This document shows positions 15,247 to 22,653 of a stretch of DNA of 59,449 nucleotides, one piece after another. The stretch is from a virus: IMG/VR virus record IMGVR_UViG_3300020202_000084, positions 1 through 59,449 of that record, one strand, 5' to 3'. The notes below the pieces were generated by a model. That model was not told where the DNA came from, ran no database searches, and saw only the letters and a list, made by a program, of their open reading frames with translations. The translations under genes were made by a program, and so were the position numbers. Each line of letters opens with the position of its first letter. The first letter of the stretch is position 1.

Positions 15247-15425
15247 TGAAGCGCTACATGGTCCTAGCTGGAGAAAGCTATTATCCAAGTGGTTTCGATG
15301 ACTACTTAGGTATGTATGTCACTCTAGAAGAAGCTCACGAAGCAGGTAAGACGGCTGTAACGAAGAAGGGTTGGTTTGTAGAAGAAGAGAAGGTGGTATA
15401 TCCTGTTAAAGATAGCTACGTTTGA
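15246..15425 (+). CDS. 59-aa hypothetical protein
   Basis: ATG 15246 overlaps the preceding stop. The product begins MKRYMVLAGESYYPSG and continues with EEAHEAGK, typical of small phage proteins that fold as a strand-helix unit. Its end overlaps the beginning of the polymerase frame by about 20 bases, which may help initiate the polymerase by coupling. Confidence 0.6.
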   Translation: MKRYMVLAGESYYPSGFDDYLGMYVTLEEAHEAGKTAVTKKGWFVEEEKVVYPVKDSYV

Positions 15426-17316
15426 CACAGAAACAGACGGGCTATTAGAAGAAGCTACAGTAGTTCATTGTATAGTAATTCTGGACCACTCTGGTAAGAA
15501 GATATACACCTACCGTCCAGATGAAATTGAGAATGCTATTGTTCATCTGAGCTCGTTTGATGTCCTGATTGGACACAATTCCATCGGGTATGACTTTCCT
15601 CTCTTGCGTAAGCTGTATGGCTGGGAATTTACAGGTGAGAAGATCGATACGCTTCTCATGTCCCGTATGCAGCGACCCGAACGCAAACTCCCCCCTATGT
15701 GTCCCAAGTTCGATGCTCATGGAAAGCCCACTGGTCCACACAGTGTGCTGGCATGGAGCTACCGACTTGGAGGTAACCTGAAGCTAGATCACGAGGACTG
15801 GTCTCAATTTAGCGAGGACATGTTAGCTCGCTGTGTGCGTGACTGTGAACTTCAATACGATATTTACGAGGCCCTTCTAGAAGAAGGGAAGGATGAGGGC
15901 TGGGAACGTGCTCACAAACTCAATCATAAGCTCTTCCACTATCTCCAGATGCAGGAGGAATATGGTTGGCTTATTGACAAGAAATGGTTCGAGTTCTGCA
16001 TCAGGGTGCTGGATAGATACATTGCCCTCATTGACAAGAGGGTGGTCCCGCAGCTGCCGTTGGTGACGGAGATTCTAGAGACTAAAAAGGACGGCGAATA
16101 TGGATACATCCGAAAGCCATTCAAAAAGGATGGCAGTTATTCGGAAGCTGCTAAGGAATTTCTCGGAGAGCGAGTTACGGATTGTGCTGGGCCTTTCTCT
16201 CGAATGGAGTTTCGCCCGACCGATATTAACTCAAATTCGGAAACAAAAGATTTCCTATTAGCCCAAGGCTGGGAGCCTGCTGAATGGAACACCAATAACG
16301 AAGGCAAGCGCACTTCTCCTAAGCTCTCTAAGGATGATCCCTTTGAGGGTATTGAGGGTGAGCTAGGCCGGGCTGTTGCTAGACGTGTCCAAGCCAGACA
16401 TCGCAAGAGCCAGATTACAGGCTGGCTAGAGGGCATTAGACCCGATGGCAGGTTGACACCTGAAGTGGGTGGAGTGGCCACCACAGGCCGTCTAAAGCAC
16501 AAGAACATTGTGAATGTCCCGAACACTGACAGCTTCTTCGGAAAGCAGATGCGTAAGGGATTTATCTGTAAGCCTGGCTGGGTGCTGGTTGGCACGGACA
16601 GCAAGGGCAATCAGATGCGTCAGCTGATTGGTAGGTTGAAGGCATTGGATGGAGTAGGGGACACAGCACTAGAACAAGCTGAGTTGAATGGAAAGAAGGA
16701 ACTTGGAACCGACACCCATACGCTTAACCAGAAGCGAAGCGGAGTGGCTACTAGAACTCTTGCTAAGAACTTCTTCTATGGATGTATCCTCTTTGGAGCA
16801 GGTGATAAGAAAACTGCTAAAATCCTTGGGAGCAACATTGAGCGAGCCCGAGAAAAGAAAGCTGAGTTCTTCAATGAAATGCCGCTCCTTCGACGTTTGC
16901 TAGATACGGAGATAGAGAAGTGGAGAAACACTGCTAACAAGTGGTGGGATAAGCGCCGACAGAAATGGAATTACGAGAATGGCTATATCACTGGTCTGGA
17001 TGGCCGCCCCATCCTTGTCCAATACGAGAAGGACATCCTCGTTTATTACTTGCAGTCCGATGAAGCTATTCAAATGGCCGCTGCCTATTGTGTTCTTCAT
17101 AAGTGGTTGGAGCGGGCTGGTTATAAATGGAAAGAGGATTACGGTTTTGTCATTTGGATGCATGACGAATATGTCATCGAATGCAGAGAGGAAATAGCAG
17201 AGCATGTCGCAGAACTATCTCGCAGGGCTATTGCGTGGGCTGGGGAGTATTTTCGGATACAGTGCCCGCACGAAGGAGCGAGCAAGATCGGGAAGAACTG
17301 GAAAGAAGTGCACTAA
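15403..17316 (+). CDS. family A DNA polymerase with 3'-5' exonuclease (non-canonical start)
   Basis: The product is about 637 residues. Exonuclease motifs are FDTETDGL near residue 7 and HNSIGYDF at 58-65. Polymerase motifs are A at D399 (TDSKGNQMR), B at about 451-467 (RTLAKNFFYGCILFGAG) and C at 587-589 (HDE). The frame is open from just after TAG 15379-15381, and no ATG, GTG or TTG occurs before the exonuclease motif; the next usable start would delete it. CTG 15403, 9 bases after AAGG, gives the expected beginning (MLKIATFDTETD); ATC 15400 is an alternative. A sequencing error is possible but the frame is otherwise perfect. Confidence 0.9.
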   Translation: MLKIATFDTETDGLLEEATVVHCIVILDHSGKKIYTYRPDEIENAIVHLSSFDVLIGHNSIGYDFPLLRKLYGWEFTGEKIDTLLMSRMQRPERKLPPMCPKFDAHGKPTGPHSVLAWSYRLGGNLKLDHEDWSQFSEDMLARCVRDCELQYDIYEALLEEGKDEGWERAHKLNHKLFHYLQMQEEYGWLIDKKWFEFCIRVLDRYIALIDKRVVPQLPLVTEILETKKDGEYGYIRKPFKKDGSYSEAAKEFLGERVTDCAGPFSRMEFRPTDINSNSETKDFLLAQGWEPAEWNTNNEGKRTSPKLSKDDPFEGIEGELGRAVARRVQARHRKSQITGWLEGIRPDGRLTPEVGGVATTGRLKHKNIVNVPNTDSFFGKQMRKGFICKPGWVLVGTDSKGNQMRQLIGRLKALDGVGDTALEQAELNGKKELGTDTHTLNQKRSGVATRTLAKNFFYGCILFGAGDKKTAKILGSNIERAREKKAEFFNEMPLLRRLLDTEIEKWRNTANKWWDKRRQKWNYENGYITGLDGRPILVQYEKDILVYYLQSDEAIQMAAAYCVLHKWLERAGYKWKEDYGFVIWMHDEYVIECREEIAEHVAELSRRAIAWAGEYFRIQCPHEGASKIGKNWKEVH

Positions 17317-17413
17317 GCATAGTCCCTATATTTGTATAGATCGACAGCTTAGGTGCTTTGATTGCAAGTCTATTTATACGTCTGGGGTGTGGGTGGACGA
17401 CCAAACCTATTAA
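17204..17413 (+). CDS. possible small zinc-finger protein overlapping the polymerase end
   Basis: The frame starts at ATG 17204 inside the polymerase gene and runs 69 residues. The part beyond the polymerase stop has KCTKH and LRCFDCK, a plausible zinc site, so the C-terminal half looks coding. The long overlap makes the real start uncertain. Confidence 0.4.
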   Translation: MSQNYLAGLLRGLGSIFGYSARTKERARSGRTGKKCTKHSPYICIDRQLRCFDCKSIYTSGVWVDDQTY

Positions 17414-17431
17414 TAGAATTTAAGCGAGACC

Positions 17432-17468
17432 GTCACAATACCCCTCAATTTAGTCTTATACTATATGT
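17432..17468 (+). promoter_or_regulatory. GTCACA-N13-TAGTCTTA motif, rightward
   Basis: GTCACA (17432-17437), 13 bases, TAGTCTTA (17451-17458), then TACTATATGTA, ending directly at the AAGGAG ribosome site of the gene at 17482. This is the cleanest copy of the motif and probably the promoter of the 17.5-27 kb replication and modification operon. Confidence 0.68.
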
Positions 17469-17481
17469 AAGGAGAACATGC

Positions 17482-17745
17482 ATGTGTCTTACTGACATGC
17501 AAGGAACGTTTGTTGCCATCTTGGACAACATGTCCGGCAGAGCCACTAACAAGGCCATGAAGCAGGAACTTGGCTGGGAAGAGGGCCAATATCTACAGGT
17601 GCGCTCTGAGCTAGTTAAAGCCGGTGTCATCCAGCTGGGCCGTTGCCGGGGTGGCATGGTGATGTTTAAGGAACCAGATGAACAATCCGATTACCCGGCT
17701 ATGGGAGCAGCGAGCACTGTTGCCGATCCCTTCCCCAAATTCTAG
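17482..17745 (+). CDS. winged-helix DNA-binding protein
   Basis: ATG 17482 is 7 bases after AAGGAG. The 87 residues form a compact winged helix: TNKAMKQELGWEEGQYLQV is a helix-turn-helix and LGRCRGGMVMF the wing. It is the first gene after a probable phage promoter, so it may be a regulator or replication accessory protein. A similar GRGxGG wing occurs in the leftward gene at 58365-58721. Confidence 0.6.
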   Translation: MCLTDMQGTFVAILDNMSGRATNKAMKQELGWEEGQYLQVRSELVKAGVIQLGRCRGGMVMFKEPDEQSDYPAMGAASTVADPFPKF

Positions 17746-17842
17746 CGAATTAGAGTTGCTAGATTTCCTCGATGGGATGCTAGATGGCTACCATCATATT
17801 ATGAACCAAGAACTAGGAGCGATAGACGATAAAAATGTTTAA
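17678..17842 (+). CDS. 54-aa hypothetical protein
   Basis: ATG 17678 follows TTTAAGGAAC at normal spacing, lies inside the end of the winged-helix gene, and overlaps the next start by 8 bases. The product is acidic and Leu-rich. No family is recognised. Confidence 0.5.
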   Translation: MNNPITRLWEQRALLPIPSPNSSELELLDFLDGMLDGYHHIMNQELGAIDDKNV

Positions 17843-18041
17843 GACTAAAACTGCTGACCAGATTATGTCTGGCTTTACTAAGGTGTTTAAGGAGCTTGAG
17901 CAAGCTGCTGTGAAGGCTCAGGCTGAGGCTGATCGTGAGGAAGCTGAGGCCGCGGCTGCTCGCCAGCGTGCTGAGGCTGCTAAGGACGAAGTGGCTAAGG
18001 CTACTAAGTTCAAGGCTAAGCTGGAAGCGCTGTTTGCCTAA
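17835..18041 (+). CDS. 68-aa coiled-coil protein
   Basis: The product is one long charged helix rich in Ala, Glu and Lys from residue 18 to 65, a coiled coil. It lies just before the probable single-strand DNA-binding protein. Its role is unknown; a structural or replisome-tethering helix is possible. Confidence 0.6.
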   Translation: MFKTKTADQIMSGFTKVFKELEQAAVKAQAEADREEAEAAAARQRAEAAKDEVAKATKFKAKLEALFA

Positions 18042-18196
18042 TGACTGATTACGAATACAAACACATTATGCTGCTTGAGCGTATTGCTAACGCTCTCGAA
18101 GAACAAAACCGATATACTGCCGATTTTGAAGAGCGTTCTAAAGCTCGACATGAGGCAGAAATGAAATATCTTAAGGAGAATACTGTTGGCGCTTAA
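18041..18196 (+). CDS. 51-aa helical protein
   Basis: ATG 18041 shares a base with the preceding stop. The 51 residues are a second charged helical peptide. It contains the TTG start of the next gene near its own end. Confidence 0.5.
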   Translation: MTDYEYKHIMLLERIANALEEQNRYTADFEERSKARHEAEMKYLKENTVGA

Positions 18197-18869
18197 TGCC
18201 AGTAAGCTACCGAGTAAGCGTAAAGAAATCCCTGTTCTCCCCATCGCGACTTATCCAACCTACTTGGTTCAAGTCATCGATATGGGCCTTCATCCGAACA
18301 TCTATAAGGGTGAGGATAAGGGACCCGCTCGTAAGATTAGGCTCACTTATGAGTTTGCAGATGAGTTCTTGAAGGACGATGATGGTCAGGACATGCCTGA
18401 CAAGCCTCGCTGGCTTAGTGAGGAAATCAATCTGTTCCCTCTCAAGAGCGAGCGTGCAATCAGCACTATCCGTTACAAGACCCTAGACCCTAACTTGGTG
18501 CATGGCGGTGACTTTGTTGCCTGCCTTGGCACCCCTGTATTGCTGTCTGTGGGGCATCGTAAGGGTGGTGGCAAGTGGGAAGGCCGAGTGTTTGAAGAAG
18601 TGCTGGGCATCAGCGGTGTCCGTCCAAAGGATGCGGCTAAGATGACTGGTCCGGTGAATAAGCCGGTGTTCTTCGACTTGGACGATCCCGACTTGGAAGT
18701 GTTTAAGACGTTGCCCAGCTTTGTCCAGGACACTATTAAGAAGAACCTGGAATACACTGGCAGCAAGTTGGAAGCTCTGCTCAAGACTGTGGACACTACG
18801 ACTCCTGCGAAGCAGCAGACTAATAGTGCTCCCACGGCTGAAGAGCTAGACGACGAGAATCCGTATTAG
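18186..18869 (+). CDS. probable single-stranded DNA-binding protein
   Basis: TTG 18186 follows AAGGAG by 9 bases. The 227-residue product has a beta-rich core, then a low-complexity Thr/Ala/Gln linker and an acidic aromatic C-terminus (EELDDENPY), the layout of phage SSB proteins such as T7 gp2.5, in which the acidic tail contacts replication partners. Position among polymerase, exonuclease and helicase genes agrees. I see no diagnostic motif, so this rests on layout and context. Confidence 0.6.
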   Translation: MALNASKLPSKRKEIPVLPIATYPTYLVQVIDMGLHPNIYKGEDKGPARKIRLTYEFADEFLKDDDGQDMPDKPRWLSEEINLFPLKSERAISTIRYKTLDPNLVHGGDFVACLGTPVLLSVGHRKGGGKWEGRVFEEVLGISGVRPKDAAKMTGPVNKPVFFDLDDPDLEVFKTLPSFVQDTIKKNLEYTGSKLEALLKTVDTTTPAKQQTNSAPTAEELDDENPY

Positions 18870-19431
18870 GGTTCTGGTAGCCTGTGAATTTAGTGGCCGA
18901 GTAAGACAGGCATTTAGGGACAGGGGTCATGACGCTTGGAGTTGTGACCTGCTCCCTGCGGAGGACGGTAGTCCGTATCATATTCTAGAAGATGTTTATT
19001 ATCATCTAGAGAGGGGGTGGGACCTGATGATTGCTCATCCTCCCTGCACCCATCTAGCTAGCTCTGGTGCTAGGTGGTGGCCTAACAAAGAGTTAGAACA
19101 ACAAGAAGCAATTCTCTTTGTTAAGATGCTAGCGATTGCACCTATTCCCCGCATCGCTATAGAAAATCCCATCGGTAAATTATCTAAAGCATGGCGTAAA
19201 CCTGACCAGATTATCCAGCCGTGGATGTTTGGACATGGCGAGACTAAGGCCACTTGTCTGTGGCTTAAGAACCTTCCTCTATTGCAGCCCACCAACATCG
19301 TAGATGGCAGAGAGCCAAAGGTGCATTGGATGAGCCCTAGCAAGGATCGATGGAAGGAACGAAGCAGAACCTATCAAGGCATAGCAGATGCTATGGCAGA
19401 ACAGTGGGGGACTATTGACACTAGTAATTAA
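18865..19431 (+). CDS. cytosine methyltransferase-like protein (AUU start)
   Basis: The frame encodes LVACEFSGRVRQAF (a nucleotide-binding start), SCDLLP and then MIAHPPCTHLA with a PPC motif, as in 5-methylcytosine methyltransferases; it is short (about 188 residues) and lacks a clear target-recognition domain. The expected first residues MRVLVACE require ATT 18865 as start, overlapping the SSB stop (ATTAG). The in-frame stop at 18847-18849 and the absence of ATG/GTG/TTG before 19027 leave no canonical start that keeps the first motif. Catalytic activity is uncertain. Confidence 0.72.
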   Translation: MRVLVACEFSGRVRQAFRDRGHDAWSCDLLPAEDGSPYHILEDVYYHLERGWDLMIAHPPCTHLASSGARWWPNKELEQQEAILFVKMLAIAPIPRIAIENPIGKLSKAWRKPDQIIQPWMFGHGETKATCLWLKNLPLLQPTNIVDGREPKVHWMSPSKDRWKERSRTYQGIADAMAEQWGTIDTSN

Positions 19432-19942
19432 TTTATTCGCTGGCCCCGGCGCTGGCAAATCTACTACCCGAGCCGGTGTATTTCATAAGCTCAAACTTGA
19501 GGGATATAATGTTGAAGAAGCTCCTGAGTTTGCTAAAGAACTCACATGGGAGAAGCGAGACATGGCATTCACCTGCCAGACTTATATCTTCGCTAACCAG
19601 CTATACACCCTGCATCGATTACAGGGACAGGTTGCCGCCATCGTAACTGACAGTCCGTTGCTTCTCAGCAACATCTATGCATCTCCGAAAGAACCAGAAA
19701 GTCTTAGACAGCTGGCTATCGATAAGTTCAACGAGTTCGATAATATTAACTTCTTCATCAACCGAGTGAAGCCATACAATCCGAAGGGTCGCAATCAAAC
19801 GGAGAAAGAGGCTTGGACTAAGGACGATGAAGTGTATTCCTATCTCTGCAATAACAACATCCCGTTTGGTTCTGTGGATGGAAACGAGAGGGCACCAGAG
19901 ATTATCTGTAAGCGTGTGAGGAAACTTCTTGCTTCCTCCTAA
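19415..19942 (+). CDS. P-loop NTPase, kinase-like
   Basis: TTG 19415 follows GTGGGGG and overlaps the methylase gene. The 175-residue product has Walker A FAGPGAGKST near residue 7 and a DSP motif (VTDSPLLLS) typical of nucleotide kinases and the AAA_28/NadR-like group. It might phosphorylate a deoxynucleotide or a cofactor precursor. It overlaps the exonuclease start. Confidence 0.7.
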   Translation: MTLVINLFAGPGAGKSTTRAGVFHKLKLEGYNVEEAPEFAKELTWEKRDMAFTCQTYIFANQLYTLHRLQGQVAAIVTDSPLLLSNIYASPKEPESLRQLAIDKFNEFDNINFFINRVKPYNPKGRNQTEKEAWTKDDEVYSYLCNNNIPFGSVDGNERAPEIICKRVRKLLASS

Positions 19943-20786
19943 TCTCCTTCCGTTAGTGGATGGAGACATTCTCAGATACGAAATCGGGTATGCCTCAGAG
20001 ACGGGATGGAGGGCTAAGACACAAAGACAAGAGAGCCCTCCGTTCTCCTACGTGGAGAGTGTCTTGCAACAGCGGCTAGCAGACATATGTTCCGCTCTCA
20101 ACACTAACCAGACACCGAAGATATATTTTACTGAAGGCCGCACCTTCCGTTACGACATTGCCAAGAAGAAGCCCTATAAAGGATCGCGTGTAGAAAAGAA
20201 GCCAGACCACTTCGATAATCTGACTTGCTACATGCGGGACATCTTGGGAGCAGAGGTAGTTACAGGGATAGAGGCAGATGATCGTTTGGCAATTGATCAT
20301 TACAGCAGTGCTGGGACTACTGTTCTGTGCAGCCGTGACAAAGACCTCAGACAAGTTCCAGGGTGGTTCTACAGCTGGGAACTGGATAGACAGCCGTCCT
20401 TTGGTCCGACCAAGATCACAAAAGAGGGCACACTTGCCCTTACACCGGCTAAACCGGAATTAAAGAAGCCAGCCAAGTTAATGGGCACAGGACTGAGTTG
20501 GTTCTATGCTCAGGTGCTTATGGGAGATCCGGTAGATAACATTCCCGGATTGCCCCAATGCGGGCCTGTGGCAGCCTTTGAGCTGTTGCAGGGTAGGACA
20601 CCAGCCGAGCAGCTAGAGACCGTCCTGAGGGCTTATACGGACTACTACGAGGGGTGTATTTCCCCGAATAGTTTCCCGTTTAATCCTGATGCTGAACTTC
20701 TAGAACAAGGACGTCTCTGCTGGCTCACTAGGAGACTTAATGAGGATGGGACGCCAGAACTCTGGCAGATAGGGATGGAGGAATAA
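19929..20786 (+). CDS. T7 gp6-type 5'-3' exonuclease
   Basis: TTG 19929 follows GAGGA. The 285-residue product has the FEN-family acidic residues: D11 and D13 in LVDGDILRY, GIEADDRLA near 117, CSRDKDLRQ near 133 and GDPVDNIPG near 200. Such enzymes remove primers and degrade host DNA. The gene order polymerase, SSB, exonuclease recalls T7. Confidence 0.88.
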   Translation: MLPPNLLPLVDGDILRYEIGYASETGWRAKTQRQESPPFSYVESVLQQRLADICSALNTNQTPKIYFTEGRTFRYDIAKKKPYKGSRVEKKPDHFDNLTCYMRDILGAEVVTGIEADDRLAIDHYSSAGTTVLCSRDKDLRQVPGWFYSWELDRQPSFGPTKITKEGTLALTPAKPELKKPAKLMGTGLSWFYAQVLMGDPVDNIPGLPQCGPVAAFELLQGRTPAEQLETVLRAYTDYYEGCISPNSFPFNPDAELLEQGRLCWLTRRLNEDGTPELWQIGMEE

Positions 20787-20869
20787 TGTTTAAAGATGTC
20801 ATAACGCAAGTAGCTGTATGGGTTCTGATTGCAGTAGTATTTTTTGTGGCAGGCGCTTGGATATTCTAA
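20786..20869 (+). CDS. 27-aa membrane peptide
   Basis: ATG 20786 overlaps the exonuclease stop (TAATG). Nearly all residues form one hydrophobic helix. It resembles the other mini membrane genes of this phage. Confidence 0.45.
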   Translation: MFKDVITQVAVWVLIAVVFFVAGAWIF

Positions 20870-20870
20870 T

Positions 20871-21044
20871 ATGAAGTTCAGGATTGTCCCGATCAAACAT
20901 GACGGTGGTTACAAGTGGGAGCTTCAGAGGTATATCGAACAGTATGCTGGGTGGTATAGAGTTAGCTGTTACACTTGGAAGTGGCAAGCCAAGCGTATGG
21001 CTAAACACCTAGCTACCGCTCCTGAAGAGTTCACTGTTGGCTGA
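20871..21044 (+). CDS. 57-aa hypothetical protein
   Basis: ATG 20871 follows the preceding stop by one base. The product starts MKFRIVPIKHDGGYKWELQR, a strand pair rich in Trp and Tyr, then a basic helix. This pattern is common in small phage proteins. It overlaps the HNH gene by 8 bases. Confidence 0.55.
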   Translation: MKFRIVPIKHDGGYKWELQRYIEQYAGWYRVSCYTWKWQAKRMAKHLATAPEEFTVG

Positions 21045-21408
21045 GTGGACACAGAGCCGTCTTAACGCATTTATCAAATCGGCACTGAGAGCAGCGTCTA
21101 ATCGCTACCCTCCCAAGTTTGAATGCAAGAAGAACGCTAGAGTAGAACGAGGCATCTATCTCTGCGCTGGCTATAAGCACAAGGCCCATCGGGTGCCTGC
21201 CTCCCTCCCACCTCTACCCGGTAAAAAACGAAGAATAGACAATGCAGTAGTTGACCACATTATTCCTGTAGGTGGCCCAGATGATCCAGGCGGATGGAAT
21301 GGAGTCATTGAGAGGATGTTCTGCGGAGCAGAGGGACTACAGGTGCTATGCCATGAGTGCCATAGCAGAAAGACAGCAGATGAAAGGGAGCAAAGGAGGC
21401 AGAAGTGA
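21037..21408 (+). CDS. HNH endonuclease
   Basis: The 123-residue product has the HNH core VVDHIIPVGG with CHECHSRKT, and earlier Cys residues that complete a zinc site. The N-terminus is basic. TTG 21037 overlaps the gene before. It sits beside replication genes, where T7-like phages often place a recombination or nicking nuclease, so it need not be a homing enzyme. Confidence 0.82.
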   Translation: MAEWTQSRLNAFIKSALRAASNRYPPKFECKKNARVERGIYLCAGYKHKAHRVPASLPPLPGKKRRIDNAVVDHIIPVGGPDDPGGWNGVIERMFCGAEGLQVLCHECHSRKTADEREQRRQK

Positions 21409-21977
21409 AAAAGTTTTTAGCACCAATTGCGTATCTGACATCAATAGTAGGAGTTAACGTTCTATTCGCCAGCTGGCCTGAACTCTCATGGCTTTGGGCT
21501 ATTATTGTGGGTGGCATTTTCGTTACCCGAGACTACGCTCAGAAAGCTATAGGGCATTGGGTTTTGCCTCTTATGGCACTTGCTGGAATACTGACTTGGT
21601 TTATGGCTAGCCCGTTCATTGCCATTGCCTCCATTGCAGCCTTTGCTGTGGCAGAGCTGGTGGACTGGGCAGTGTATTCGTTCACTAAGAAGACGTTTAG
21701 CCAACGTGTTCTGTATAGTTCAGCACTTAGCGTTCCGTTAGATAGTGCAGTGTTTTTGTTAGTGGCCGGGTTCTTCTCTTGGCCTGTGTTCCTTGCACAG
21801 ATCGCCGCCAAGATGGCTGTGGCTTGGTTTATTTGGGCACGCCTCTCTTGCAAGCTAGGTCATGATTTTAGAACGGTCCCTTGTGAAAATCAGGAGCTTA
21901 TTGGTTGGAGCGTTTGGTGCGGTAGATGTTCTCGTTGCGATAAGAAAACTAGTTATAGAGGTTCATTAGTAGGATAA
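21405..21977 (+). CDS. YhhQ/VUT-type queuosine-precursor transporter with Cys-rich tail
   Basis: The first 150 residues contain about five membrane helices with the VUT family features: NVLFASWP near the start, RDYAQKAIG, and SIAAFAVAELVDWAVYS. Members import preQ0, preQ1 or related 7-deazaguanines. The last 40 residues add VWCGRCSRCDK, a zinc-ribbon-like tail not needed for transport. GTG 21405 overlaps the HNH stop. A DpdA-like enzyme lies 0.7 kb downstream, so import of base precursors for DNA modification is the likely role. Confidence 0.78.
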   Translation: MKKFLAPIAYLTSIVGVNVLFASWPELSWLWAIIVGGIFVTRDYAQKAIGHWVLPLMALAGILTWFMASPFIAIASIAAFAVAELVDWAVYSFTKKTFSQRVLYSSALSVPLDSAVFLLVAGFFSWPVFLAQIAAKMAVAWFIWARLSCKLGHDFRTVPCENQELIGWSVWCGRCSRCDKKTSYRGSLVG

Positions 21978-22382
21978 ATGAAAACGTATTTATGTGGTCC
22001 GATTAATGGTTGCACCGATGATGAGGCAAAGGGTTGGCGCGAGGTAGCTACAGAACTATTGGGTGGTGAGGTGTATGACCCGATGGTTCGTGACTATCGT
22101 GGCCGAGAACTCGAACCCGGCATCGCTGCTGAGATTGTGGAGAATGATAAAGAGGACATCCTCATGTGTGGCTACGTCCTCGTCATGTATGAGAAGCCGT
22201 CTGTCGGCACCAGCATGGAAGTGTTTTATGCCTGGGAGCGAGAGATTGAAGTGATTGTAGTGGACAAGAGCGGTAAACCTTTGAGTCCATGGCTTCTGTA
22301 TCACTCTCATAAGGTTGTTTCTACATTGCAAGAGGCTTGTGACTACATCAATGAACGTAACGCACGAACTAAAGGTAACTAA
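21978..22382 (+). CDS. nucleoside 2-deoxyribosyltransferase-like protein
   Basis: The start MKTYLCGPINGCTDDE and the later YEKPSVGTSMEVFYAW fit the nucleoside 2-deoxyribosyltransferase superfamily (Rossmann-like, a Glu nucleophile in the second motif). Such enzymes exchange bases on deoxyribose or hydrolyse nucleoside monophosphates. It is the first of three related proteins in this operon (also 25265 and 26146) and is adjacent to the transporter gene. Confidence 0.75.
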   Translation: MKTYLCGPINGCTDDEAKGWREVATELLGGEVYDPMVRDYRGRELEPGIAAEIVENDKEDILMCGYVLVMYEKPSVGTSMEVFYAWEREIEVIVVDKSGKPLSPWLLYHSHKVVSTLQEACDYINERNARTKGN

Positions 22383-22653
22383 GCGCTGTCCTGTTAATGG
22401 CGCAGAAGATATTTATGATGTTACCATCGAGACAGATGCCCTAGTAAATGTTGAGCGTATTATGGAAATCGTTGATGCCTTGCCGGAGACAATCTTCCAA
22501 GAACACTTAACTGAAAGGTTAGCGACTGAACTGGCAAGTGAGGCTGCCGCATATCATCACTTTCGTGTGCAGACAGTAGGTTTTCACTCTGGGATTAAGA
22601 CCACTTGTGTTGCTTCCTACGGCATGTCGCAGCCACAAGGCTATCCGCTCTAA
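22351..22653 (+). CDS. 100-aa unknown protein before dpdA-like gene
   Basis: ATG 22351 lies inside the end of the preceding gene. The product has KRCPVNGAEDIYDVTIETD and later VGFHSGIKTTCVASYG, a mixed fold with two Cys. I do not recognise the family. Its position between a deoxyribosyltransferase and a DpdA-like gene, with overlaps on both sides, suggests a role in the same base-modification pathway. Confidence 0.6.
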   Translation: MNVTHELKVTKRCPVNGAEDIYDVTIETDALVNVERIMEIVDALPETIFQEHLTERLATELASEAAAYHHFRVQTVGFHSGIKTTCVASYGMSQPQGYPL

